DNA of 48,227 nucleotides from Phocaeicola sp. GTDB taxonomy: Bacteria; Bacteroidota; Bacteroidia; Bacteroidales; Bacteroidaceae. Below, piece by piece: positions 34,579-42,200 of the stretch; position 1 is the stretch's first letter; every line of letters begins with the position of its first letter. Location of the stretch: assembly GCA_020026225.1 (NCBI GenBank), contig JAHHQU010000010.1, positions 1 to 48,227 on the forward strand, given 5' to 3'. Position numbers and translations under genes: made by a program. Under the pieces are notes generated by a model that worked only from the letters and a program-made list of their open reading frames with translations, was not told the DNA's origin and made no database searches.

Positions 34579-35862
34579 TCAGCGAGGGTCATACCATCCG
34601 ACCGCTTTACTCCAACTGATGGAATTCCGGTAATATTCGTCCCACTCCTCCTTGACATGACAAGGAGGAAGATACATTCCGATGCCACAGAAACGTGCGC
34701 CATCTACTACGACACGTCCCGGCATGCTCTGACCTTCGTAATATAAGCCAGGATAACCGTATTCTTCACCGGAAAGACAAGCCTTTCCTACTACCACCTT
34801 GTCCATCAAATCAAGCAAACCGACAGGAGCTTCACCGTACAACTGACGGAACGTGTCCACCAAATCGAAAGAAAAGTTCTGGTAAGAACTCCAACCATAC
34901 TGCTGGACATTCGTATAGAAATCACCTTCCCAAGCTGGATAGGTCGCATTCAAATTCGTTTTCACCCAATCGGCCAACGGCTGCATTTGTGAGCAGTCCA
35001 CTGCAGCACACGTACCCCACAGGTTATTTACGCGATTATATTCAATGAACTCATTGCAAACCCGCTGATAATCTACATGCTTTTTATAGAGCGTAGAGAT
35101 TATAGCAGGATAAGGAAAGCCATCGACGGGAGTTTCCATAACGGATCCCACACAATAATCGGTCACGTCCCGCAATTCATAACAGACCTCCGCCGTAGCC
35201 ATCATACAGGCATCAAACAGGATGAAATCCAAATTGTCATCCGGGAACGACTCTTTCAGCACCTCTGCCAAAACTGGTATATCGATATTGAAACGGTTGT
35301 CATCTCCAAAAGCCTTCGTCTTTACAGAATTGCCAGGCATCCAACCGGTACCATGAGAACCGAGGATCAAGCCATAACTATCGGATGGAGCCAACCGCTT
35401 CATTTCCTTAAATACGCTGCGCATGGTAACCGGAGAGGTCGCTATGTGATGTGATTCTCTGCAAGGATGAATTTCCGCCTGTGCAAACACCTCTTGATAA
35501 CGCACGTTGTTCAAAGGAAGTACCTGCTTTCCATTCACTCTTCCATGCCCGTCAAAATTAAACTTCAAGATGGAAGGGCCATTTACGATGGGATCTTTCA
35601 CAGAATGAACATCTCTGTAACCCGGACGATAATAAACCATCAAGGTAGCAGACAAACCATCGGCGGCAATTCCCGAATACATATCTATCACATTTTTTCT
35701 GAGATACTGACTCAAATCAGCAGACGATGAATACTCTTGGGCAATCAGGTAAGAGAAAATCGTTCTTCCTGCCCGCTTTTCTATCGGCCTTTCGGGTACA
35801 TCGTCAGAACAAGCCGCCAACAAAAATACCGAAATCAGACAAAGGCAAATTTTCTTGATCAT
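34579..35862 (-). CDS. C11 (clostripain-family) cysteine peptidase, lipoprotein
   Basis: A 427-residue predicted surface or periplasmic lipoprotein (Cys18 in LLAACSDD). The family C11 dyad is in place: His in LILGSHGTGWMPG and Cys in FILFDACMMATAEVCYEL. The C11 peptidases of gut Bacteroidales (such as fragipain and Parabacteroides PmC11) cut after Arg or Lys and often need self-cleavage; that specificity is presumed here. Its ATG overlaps by one base the stop of the small secreted-protein gene upstream (TAATG), so they are translationally coupled and probably act together. Confidence 0.88.
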   Translation of the reverse strand: MIKKICLCLISVFLLAACSDDVPERPIEKRAGRTIFSYLIAQEYSSSADLSQYLRKNVIDMYSGIAADGLSATLMVYYRPGYRDVHSVKDPIVNGPSILKFNFDGHGRVNGKQVLPLNNVRYQEVFAQAEIHPCRESHHIATSPVTMRSVFKEMKRLAPSDSYGLILGSHGTGWMPGNSVKTKAFGDDNRFNIDIPVLAEVLKESFPDDNLDFILFDACMMATAEVCYELRDVTDYCVGSVMETPVDGFPYPAIISTLYKKHVDYQRVCNEFIEYNRVNNLWGTCAAVDCSQMQPLADWVKTNLNATYPAWEGDFYTNVQQYGWSSYQNFSFDLVDTFRQLYGEAPVGLLDLMDKVVVGKACLSGEEYGYPGLYYEGQSMPGRVVVDGARFCGIGMYLPPCHVKEEWDEYYRNSISWSKAVGWYDPR

Positions 35863-36269
35863 TACTGATAACTTTCAGCTTTCTTGAACTTGAAAGAAGG
35901 ATCCACATTCTGAATCAAAACCCCACCTTCCTTAGTGTATCTGTGCTTCAATTTGCTCACTTCCTTTTCGAGAGACTTCAGCTTCTTATTGAAGAAAATG
36001 AAACTTGTACGATGCTGCATTCCTTTATCTGAAAGGAAGTTACTCAACTGTTCACTATACTGTGAACGGCCAGACAAGAAACTGCCCTTGTCCAAATAAG
36101 CACTATCAACCCACTGTGCATCAGTAAAATAAACGAGAGAATCTGTAAAAGAAGCAGAAACTCCAACCAAATACACTCCGTATTTCTTTTTATCCTTCGG
36201 CTGTTTAGCCATCAATGAGAACGTAAACGTAGCCGCCAACAGGACACATACAAATCTTGTAAAACGCAT
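35862..36269 (-). CDS. Small secreted protein coupled to the C11 peptidase
   Basis: A 135-residue protein with a signal peptide (MRFTRFVCVLLAATFTFSLMA) and a mature part of about 113 residues, Lys-rich and mostly polar. KLKSLEKEVSKLKHRY (about 93-108) could be a short coiled helix. I do not recognise the family. Its stop overlaps the peptidase start by one base, which points to a partner, chaperone, inhibitor or substrate of that peptidase; none of these is proven. Promoter box TATTTTTG at 36290-36297. Confidence 0.75.
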   Translation of the reverse strand: MRFTRFVCVLLAATFTFSLMAKQPKDKKKYGVYLVGVSASFTDSLVYFTDAQWVDSAYLDKGSFLSGRSQYSEQLSNFLSDKGMQHRTSFIFFNKKLKSLEKEVSKLKHRYTKEGGVLIQNVDPSFKFKKAESYQ

Positions 36270-36289
36270 AATTTTAATTTTTTATCTCG

Positions 36290-36297
36290 CAAAAATA
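36290..36297 (-). promoter_or_regulatory. -7 promoter box of the C11 peptidase operon
   Basis: TATTTTTG followed by C on the minus strand, 20 bases before the ATG at 36269, fitting TAnnTTTG. Confidence 0.55.
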
Positions 36298-36342
36298 AAC
36301 AATTCTGTTTAGATACAGAAATAGACCCGTGTAAATAATAAA

Positions 36343-36383
36343 TAAAAAAATGCGGACCTAAGCAAATATACTTAAATCCGCAT
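36343..36383 (-). terminator. rpoD terminator
   Basis: ATGCGGAcCTAAG (36350-36362) pairs with CTTAAATCCGCAT (36371-36383) with small mismatches. In the minus direction the stem runs into a long T tract. Confidence 0.8.
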
Positions 36384-36410
36384 AATTTCTTTTGGGAATC
36401 AATCTTTATC

Positions 36411-37271
36411 TTATCCTAAATAAGACTTGAGCAACTTACTACGAGAATTCTGTCTCAATCTTCTAATAGCTTTTTCCTTAATCTGACGAACGCGCTCACG
36501 AGTAAGCCCGAATTTATCGCCGATTTCCTCTAACGTCATTTCTTGCGTGTTAATACCAAAAAACATCTGGATGATATCCTTCTCTCTTTCGGTCAGCGTA
36601 GAAAGTGCTCTGTCGATTTCCCTCGAAAGTGACTCATTAACCAAAGAACGGTCTGCCATAGGCGAATCGTCATTCACCAACACATCCAACAAGCTGTTGT
36701 CTTCTCCCTCTACAAAAGGAGCATCCACTGATATGTGACGACCAGAAACTTTCAACGTGTCCGAAATCTTGTCTACCGGAATCTCCAATTCATCGGCCAA
36801 TTCCTCAGGTGAAGGACGTCGTTCGTTTTCTTGTTCGAACTTAGAGAAAGCCTTACTAATCTTGTTCAAGGAGCCGACTTGGTTCAACGGCAAACGAACA
36901 ATACGTGACTGTTCTGCCAAAGCCTGCAAAATAGACTGGCGAATCCACCATACGGCGTAACTGATAAATTTAAAACCGCGAGTTTCATCAAATTTCTCTG
37001 CGGCCTTAATTAATCCTAAGTTTCCTTCATTAATCAAGTCTGGCAAGCTCAAACCTTGGTTCTGGTACTGTTTTGCAACAGATACCACGAAACGCAAATT
37101 AGCTCGTGTAAGTTTCTCTAACGCAACACGGTCACCTTTTCGGATACGCTGAGCAAGTTCTACTTCTTCTTCTACAGTAATCAAGTCTTCACGACCGATT
37201 TCCTGAAGATATTTATCAAGTGAAGCACTCTCGCGGTTAGTGATACTTTTGGTAATCTTTAACTGTCTCAT
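36411..37271 (-). CDS. rpoD: Primary sigma factor of RNA polymerase (RpoD, Bacteroidetes type)
   Basis: The housekeeping sigma-70 factor. The 286 residues are far shorter than in E. coli (613) because region 1.1 and the non-conserved insert are missing, as is normal in Bacteroidetes. Region 1.2 is DKYLQEIGREDLITVEEEVELAQRIRKGD; regions 2.1-2.4 run through ANLRFVVSVAKQYQNQGLSLPDLINEGNLGLIKAAEKFDETRGFKFISYAVWWIRQSI; region 3 follows; region 4.2 is MTLEEIGDKFGLTRERVRQIKEKAIRRLR. It should read the TTTG/TAnnTTTG promoters seen across this window. Upstream, a weak TTG-N20-TAATTTCG may be its own promoter. Confidence 0.96.
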   Translation of the reverse strand: MRQLKITKSITNRESASLDKYLQEIGREDLITVEEEVELAQRIRKGDRVALEKLTRANLRFVVSVAKQYQNQGLSLPDLINEGNLGLIKAAEKFDETRGFKFISYAVWWIRQSILQALAEQSRIVRLPLNQVGSLNKISKAFSKFEQENERRPSPEELADELEIPVDKISDTLKVSGRHISVDAPFVEGEDNSLLDVLVNDDSPMADRSLVNESLSREIDRALSTLTEREKDIIQMFFGINTQEMTLEEIGDKFGLTRERVRQIKEKAIRRLRQNSRSKLLKSYLG

Positions 37272-37370
37272 TCTTAAAAATCGATTTGGATGCGAAATTA
37301 ATAAAAAAACACAAAAACCACAATTTTGTTCACGGATTGTGAGGTTTTTCTTATAATCTATCTACAAAAG

Positions 37371-37413
37371 CAACAAAAAGGCACGAATGTAGCGGTTACA
37401 TTCTGTGCCTTTT
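37371..37413 (-). terminator. htrA terminator
   Basis: AAAAGGCAC (37376-37384) pairs with GTGCCTTTT (37405-37413), with an inner ATGTA/TACAT stem, then TTTTTG in the minus direction. Confidence 0.82.
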
Positions 37414-37441
37414 CAGTTCTAAACTTTTATTTTACTAATTT

Positions 37442-38947
37442 TTATTCAGCTTGCGACAAATCTACTGCATAATTTGCACGCTTTCCTGAAGGATAAACGC
37501 CGATCATAAACAATACCTGATCAGGTGACTGGCTGGCAGCCTTCAATACATTTTCCAAATCTTCTACAGTCTTCAGCTGTTTGCTGTTTGCTTTCAAGAT
37601 GATGAATCCTTTACGGATACCACTATCGGCCATACGTCCTTCTGATACACCTGTTACTTGAACACCGTATCCTAAGTTCAACTGCTGTTTCAATTCATCA
37701 GGCACTGCACGGAAAGCTGCACCCAAGATTTGCATATCCACTTTCTGAACGACCTTGGTATTACCTTGAGCATTCTTCAAAGTGATGGTAAATGTCTTTT
37801 CTTTCTTATCACGGAGAACGGTAATCTTCACCTTATCGCCCGGACGCTGCTTTGCAAGGATTCCCTGCAAGTCGGCCATAGCGCTAATCTTCTTGCCATT
37901 TGCCTGAAGAATAACATCATCGGTTTCTAGAACACCGTCGGCAGAACCACCTTCTACCACTTTCATAATCTGAACACCTTCTTTAGCACCCAGTTCTTTC
38001 TGCTTTTTGCGGATATCTTCTGGATATTCTTCTTTACCAACATCCAATCCTTGAATACCTAACAAGGCACGCTGTACGGTACCAAACTGCTTCAAGTCGC
38101 TTACGACCTTCGTCATGATGCTGGTAGGAATAGCAAAACCATAACCTGAATATGCTCCCGTAGGAGAAGCCAACATCGCATTGATACCTACCAATTCACC
38201 TCGTGCATTCACCAAAGCACCACCTGAGTTACCCTGGTTGATGGCAGCATCTGTCTGAATAAAAGACTCTACCGGATTGGCACCCAAACCACGAGCCTTC
38301 GCACTGACAACACCAGCCGTTACCGTAGAGCCCAAATTGAACGGATTACCTACAGCCAATACCCATTCTCCAACTTTCAAGACATCTGAACTTCCCACAG
38401 GAATAGCCGGAAAATCATCGCCTTCAATCTTCACAAGAGCCAAGTCGGTATCCGGGTCAGTACCTATCACACGACCGGTGAACTCTCGGTTGTCCTGAAG
38501 TTTGACATTAATTTCATCCGCACCGTCAATCACATGATTATTGGTTACGATGTATCCGTCTTTAGAGATGATCACACCTGAACCAAATCCACGTTTTTCT
38601 GGAGTCTGGCGCTGATACTGACGAGGACGACCGTCACCAAAGAAGTAATCAAATATATCAGGAGCTCCCTGCACTACCTGTGTCTTGCTACGTTCTGTAG
38701 CCATGATATGCACTACAGAATTCAATGAACTTTCTGCTGCTTTTGTCAAATCAACCGGCTGCATGGAAGTTGCATCCATTGCCACTGTACGAGACAGAGG
38801 TGCAGTATCAAAAGAATCATAGAAAGACGAGGGAACTTGGTTTTCCTCCATATTTTGCATAACTGAATAAGCAGTAATACCAGCTACACCTGCACTGACT
38901 GCAACCATTGCAGCAGTACCCATTACGATTTTAGTTGCTTTTTTCAT
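37442..38947 (-). CDS. Do-family periplasmic serine protease (HtrA/DegP/DegQ)
   Basis: A 501-residue envelope protease and chaperone that removes misfolded proteins. An N-terminal signal-anchor (IVMGTAAMVAVSAGVAGITAY) is followed by a trypsin-like domain (about 80-300) with the complete triad: His in VTNNHVIDGADE, Asp in DPDTDLALVKI, Ser in DAAINQGNSGGAL. Two PDZ domains follow (about 310-395 and 405-495), the first with GVLETDDVILQANGKKI. The two-PDZ form matches DegP/DegQ rather than single-PDZ DegS. It is a single gene with its own terminator, upstream of rpoD. Bacteroidetes usually carry one or two such proteases; which E. coli name fits is not decidable. Confidence 0.93.
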   Translation of the reverse strand: MKKATKIVMGTAAMVAVSAGVAGITAYSVMQNMEENQVPSSFYDSFDTAPLSRTVAMDATSMQPVDLTKAAESSLNSVVHIMATERSKTQVVQGAPDIFDYFFGDGRPRQYQRQTPEKRGFGSGVIISKDGYIVTNNHVIDGADEINVKLQDNREFTGRVIGTDPDTDLALVKIEGDDFPAIPVGSSDVLKVGEWVLAVGNPFNLGSTVTAGVVSAKARGLGANPVESFIQTDAAINQGNSGGALVNARGELVGINAMLASPTGAYSGYGFAIPTSIMTKVVSDLKQFGTVQRALLGIQGLDVGKEEYPEDIRKKQKELGAKEGVQIMKVVEGGSADGVLETDDVILQANGKKISAMADLQGILAKQRPGDKVKITVLRDKKEKTFTITLKNAQGNTKVVQKVDMQILGAAFRAVPDELKQQLNLGYGVQVTGVSEGRMADSGIRKGFIILKANSKQLKTVEDLENVLKAASQSPDQVLFMIGVYPSGKRANYAVDLSQAE

Positions 38948-39187
38948 ACTTATACCCTTTTATTTTGTTAATTTCATATTACGTTTAACATTTCAATCAC
39001 TAAAGTAGAACAAAAATCATACGGTTGTATATCTTGCACCTCGTTTTTTCCCTCTTTTAACAATGCTTCCTTGACGATTAACCCGCATTAACGGCTAAAG
39101 CTGACAAATTCACATTCCTTACCACATTTATTTTCATTATATGCAAGGATTTCTGCCAAAGACTGCCGTTTTTTCAGTTTTAATGCC

Positions 39188-39195
39188 TATCTTTG
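39188..39195 (+). promoter_or_regulatory. rnpB -7 promoter box
   Basis: TATCTTTG followed by C fits TAnnTTTG, 7 bases before the predicted 5' end of RNase P RNA, which is the expected distance from the -7 box to the start site. Confidence 0.65.
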
Positions 39196-39201
39196 CAGCA
39201 A

Positions 39202-39563
39202 GAAAACAGTTGATCGGTTTGTCGCTGGTATATTTTATACAAGAGGAAAGTCCGGGCAACACAGAGCATCCTACTTCCTAACAGAAAGCTGTCCGTGAGG
39301 GTAGAGTCAATGCAGAAGAAAATAACCGCCCCATTTCGGTGGAGCAAGGGTGAGAAGGTAGGGTAAAAGCCTACCAGTCGTATAGCGATATATGAGCTGT
39401 GCATCTTAGGAGTTGTAAGGTCATGTAAACCGGCATTAACGAGGGTTGCTCGCCCCACGTCGGAGGGTAGACCGCTAGAGTTTGTTGGTGACAACAGGCG
39501 TAGATAAATGACAGACATCCCCTTTCGGGGAGACAGAACCCGGCTTATAGACCAACTGTTTTC
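39202..39563 (+). ncRNA. rnpB: RNase P RNA
   Basis: The catalytic RNA that trims 5' leaders from tRNA precursors. The universal core GAGGAAAGTCCGGGC occurs at 39242-39256 and the 3' partner AGACAGAACCCGGCTTATAG at 39531-39550. The outermost helix P1 is an exact 11-bp match between GAAAACAGTTG (39202-39212) and CAACTGTTTTC (39553-39563). Further family blocks are GGTGAGAAGGTAGGGTAAAAGC and AGGGTAGACCGCTAGAG. The length of about 362 nt is normal for type A. The promoter box lies at 39188. The YihY gene starts 24 bases after the RNA end with no clear terminator between, so read-through into it is likely. Confidence 0.95.
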
Positions 39564-39587
39564 TTTTTCCCTATAACCTCTCCGCTT

Positions 39588-40904
39588 ATGAACAAAGAAA
39601 AGTTCAACCATTTGCAGCTGTTCTTTACTCAAGACATCTGGCGAATCAGTGAAGAAGAAATCACTCCCCTACGAAGAAAATTCTACTCGTGCATCAAAGT
39701 AGCCATTCTTTCTTTCCAGCAGTTCTTTAACGACCGTATTTCGGTTCGAGCATCCGCTTTGACCTATAGTACGCTTTTGTCCATCATCCCGATACTGGCT
39801 ATCCTGTTTGCTATCGCAAGAGGTTTTGGATTTGACTCCATTATCGAAACTCAAATCCACAGCAACCTGAACGCACAGCAGGCCGAGCTTTTCATCACTT
39901 GGATCAACTCGTATTTACAACATACCAAGAGCGGCGTATTCATCGGAATCGGTTTCCTGATGTTGCTGTGGAGTATCTACATCCTTACCGACGACATCGA
40001 ACGGAGCTTCAATGCCATCTGGCAGGTCAAAAGACCTCGCACCGTTTTCAGAAAGTTCACCGACTACTTTTCCATCATTCTACTTCTTCCGATTCTGATT
40101 GTATTTTCAAGCGGATTAAGTATTTTCATGAGTACCTATGTAAAGCAGATGGAGACATTTGAAGTGCTTACTCCTATACTTCAATTTTTACTGCAACTTA
40201 TTCCATACGTGCTTACTTGGGGAATGTTTACCAGCTTGTTTATTTTCATCCCCAACACCAAGGTCAGCTTCAAGCATTCCATCATCCCGGGAATCCTCAC
40301 AGGAAGTGCTTTTCAAGCTTTCCAATACATTTACATCAACAGCCAAATCTGGGTATCAAATTACAATGCCATTTATGGTAGTTTCGCTGCCATCCCTATG
40401 TTTTTGCTGTGGACACAGATTTCATGGACCATCTGCCTGATAGGAGCGGAAATCAGTTATGTGAGTCAAAACTTGGATGCCTTCTATTATAATAAGGAGA
40501 CCGCAAATATCAGCCGACGTTATCACGACTTTTTCTGCACCCTTATTTTATCGGGGATATGCAAGCGATTCGACCGAGGAGAAACTCCTTATTCTGCCGA
40601 GGAAATCAGCAAGACTTATAAAATACCTATTCGACTGACACGAAAGATTTTATACGAGTTGCAAGATGTCCATTTGCTCTACGAGGCTACAGACGACCGA
40701 CATCACGCAGAAACGGTCTGCTACCTTCCTGGAATCGACACCAACAACCTCACATTAGGCATGCTGCTCGATCGCCTAGATTCATTGGGAGCGGAATCTT
40801 TCAAGATTGACAAAAATCTTTATGCCTCTTCCTGGCAATCAATCATGACGGCAAGAAAGGAATACTTATCACGCGACGAAAAGATTCTTCTAAAGGATTT
40901 GTAA
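39588..40904 (+). CDS. YihY/BrkB-family membrane protein with C-terminal winged-helix-like part
   Basis: A 438-residue inner-membrane protein. About residues 30-300 form the YihY/virulence factor BrkB domain with six hydrophobic segments and the conserved RISVRASALTYSTLLSIIPILAILFAIARGFGFD, the Pro-rich FIFIPNTKVSFKHSIIPGILTGSAF, and YGSFAAIPMFLLWTQISWTICLIGAEISY. Residues about 305-438 are soluble and look like a winged helix (YSAEEISKTYKIPIRLTRKILYELQDVHLL). The family was once mis-named ribonuclease BN; its role is not established. It begins just after rnpB and ends at a bidirectional terminator. Confidence 0.88.
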   Translation: MNKEKFNHLQLFFTQDIWRISEEEITPLRRKFYSCIKVAILSFQQFFNDRISVRASALTYSTLLSIIPILAILFAIARGFGFDSIIETQIHSNLNAQQAELFITWINSYLQHTKSGVFIGIGFLMLLWSIYILTDDIERSFNAIWQVKRPRTVFRKFTDYFSIILLLPILIVFSSGLSIFMSTYVKQMETFEVLTPILQFLLQLIPYVLTWGMFTSLFIFIPNTKVSFKHSIIPGILTGSAFQAFQYIYINSQIWVSNYNAIYGSFAAIPMFLLWTQISWTICLIGAEISYVSQNLDAFYYNKETANISRRYHDFFCTLILSGICKRFDRGETPYSAEEISKTYKIPIRLTRKILYELQDVHLLYEATDDRHHAETVCYLPGIDTNNLTLGMLLDRLDSLGAESFKIDKNLYASSWQSIMTARKEYLSRDEKILLKDL

Positions 40905-41023
40905 AGTCCCTAATACCGTCATTCTTCCTTCTACAGATATTCTCGTAGAAACGAAGGCATCTAAAAAGATACTGCAAACCATCAAGCACCGCAGGACACA
41001 CAAAAGGTCCAAGGAGATAATAA

Positions 41024-41062
41024 AAGAAATCCGCCTCTATCCAAGACAGAGGCGGATTTCTT
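41024..41062. terminator. Bidirectional terminator between yihY and ribE
   Basis: AAGAAATCCGCCTCT (41024-41038) pairs perfectly with its complement at 41048-41062. It lies between two convergent genes with A/T-rich flanks. Confidence 0.85.
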
Positions 41063-41114
41063 ATTTAATTACCATCCACTTATTTAGCGGATTAAAACTC
41101 TTTCTACCAACCAA

Positions 41115-41723
41115 TCATTTACCGGTAAGCTGCATCATCCGACTTAAGTACTTACCGATGATATCAAATTCAATGTTCACCACACTGCCTACACGGAAAG
41201 TATGGAAATTGGTATGTTCATAAGTATAAGGAATAATAGCTACCTGAAAAGTATCTTCAGTCGGGTTGCACACCGTTAGGCTTACCCCATTGACCGTTAC
41301 TGAACCTTTATCCACCGTGAAATAACCTCTCTTCGCCATTTCCGGATTGAAATCGTACTTAAAGGTAAAATACCAACTTCCTTCTGCGTCATTTATAGCC
41401 ACACAAGTAGCGGTCTGATCCACATGTCCCTGTACAATATGCCCGTCAAGACGACCATTCATCATCATACTACGTTCCACATTTACCTTATCTCCCGCTT
41501 TCAACAGACCGATATTGGAGCGTTCAATGGTTTCCTTCATGGCTGTTACCGTATAAGTACCATCTTGAATGCTGACAACAGTCAGACAAACGCCATTATG
41601 TGAAACACTCTGGTCAATCTTCAACTCATCCACGAATGAGCACTTCAAAGTCAAGTGCAGGTTTTCTTGTTCCTTTACAACTTTGACAACTTCTGCATAT
41701 TCTTCAACTATTCCTGAGAACAT
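41115..41723 (-). CDS. ribE: Riboflavin synthase, alpha chain
   Basis: This enzyme joins two 6,7-dimethyl-8-ribityllumazine molecules into riboflavin. The 202 residues form two lumazine-binding barrel repeats: MFSGIVEEYAEVV to about 96, with SVSHNGVCLTVV, and about 97-190, with GHIVQGHVDQ and SVTVNGVSLTVC. A short C-terminal helix completes the trimer-forming end. No other rib genes are nearby. A promoter box (TATATTTG, 41792-41799) gives a leader of about 65 bases, too short for an FMN riboswitch. Confidence 0.95.
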   Translation of the reverse strand: MFSGIVEEYAEVVKVVKEQENLHLTLKCSFVDELKIDQSVSHNGVCLTVVSIQDGTYTVTAMKETIERSNIGLLKAGDKVNVERSMMMNGRLDGHIVQGHVDQTATCVAINDAEGSWYFTFKYDFNPEMAKRGYFTVDKGSVTVNGVSLTVCNPTEDTFQVAIIPYTYEHTNFHTFRVGSVVNIEFDIIGKYLSRMMQLTGK

Positions 41724-41791
41724 AAATTATTACAATTTTAATTTGGATAAAAGAAATTCTACACCTCTCAACGGCCAGAATTTTGCAAGTA

Positions 41792-41799
41792 CAAATATA
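41792..41799 (-). promoter_or_regulatory. ribE -7 promoter box
   Basis: TATATTTG on the minus strand, about 70 bases before the ATG at 41723, just downstream of the tRNA-Gly terminator. Confidence 0.5.
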
Positions 41800-41834
41800 G
41801 AAAATGATTCAGACGATTACAAATCAAAGAGCAT

Positions 41835-41867
41835 AAAAAAAAGGAACTGACCAGAAGTCAATTCCTT
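41835..41867 (-). terminator. tRNA-Gly terminator
   Basis: In the minus direction AAGGAATTGAC and GTCAGTTCCTT form an 11-bp stem with one mismatch, followed by eight T, directly after the tRNA 3' end. Confidence 0.85.
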
Positions 41868-41869
41868 AT

Positions 41870-41945
41870 TGGAGCGGAAAACGAGACTCGAACTCGCGAC
41901 CCTAACCTTGGCAAGGTTATGCTCTACCAACTGAGCTATTTCCGC
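41870..41945 (-). tRNA. tRNA-Gly (anticodon GCC)
   Basis: A 76-nt cloverleaf on the minus strand. The acceptor stem GCGGAAA/TTTCCGC, the D arm AGCTCAGTTGGTAGAGC, the anticodon stem TAACC/GGTTA with loop TTGCCAA (anticodon GCC, reading GGC and GGU), and the T arm with GTTCGAA all form. The discriminator U and an encoded CCA end are present, as expected for glycine. It has its own consensus promoter and terminator and is a single-gene unit. Confidence 0.96.
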
Positions 41946-41999
41946 ATTGTTTACTTGCAATTTCTTTAATGATGTCAGCATCATTCCCGATTGCGAGTG

Positions 42000-42030
42000 C
42001 AAAGGTAGACAAAAATTCCAAACTGCCAAA
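42000..42030 (-). promoter_or_regulatory. tRNA-Gly promoter, full consensus
   Basis: On the minus strand TTTG (42030-42027), a 19-base spacer, then TACCTTTG (42007-42000) followed by C. The pre-tRNA leader of about 48 bases contains a small ATGATG/CATCAT hairpin. Confidence 0.85.
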
Positions 42031-42159
42031 GGTTATGCAACTTTTTCTATCACTTTTTATTCATTATTTCCTTAAAATACTGATAATCAGTCTTTAATTT
42101 TAACAACTATTTTGCACTCATGAAAGGGGGATTCTGATGTATTCCTTATTATATTTAGA

Positions 42160-42198
42160 AAGTCCAGCATACTCCACCATGAGTATACTGGACCTTTT
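42160..42198 (-). terminator. pcrA terminator
   Basis: GTCCAGCATACTC pairs with GAGTATACTGGAC with one mismatch around a CACCAT loop. Only a short T-run (TTTC) follows in the minus direction. It begins 3 bases after the helicase stop. Confidence 0.65.
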
Positions 42199-42200
42199 CT

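Noticed and set aside
39180..39632. 150-codon open frame on the minus strand
   Set aside because: It lies antisense to the RNase P RNA gene, whose core motifs and closing helix are unmistakable; the frame resembles no protein family.
41724..41799. FMN riboswitch before ribE
   Set aside because: The predicted leader is only about 65 bases and contains no FMN-aptamer sequence.
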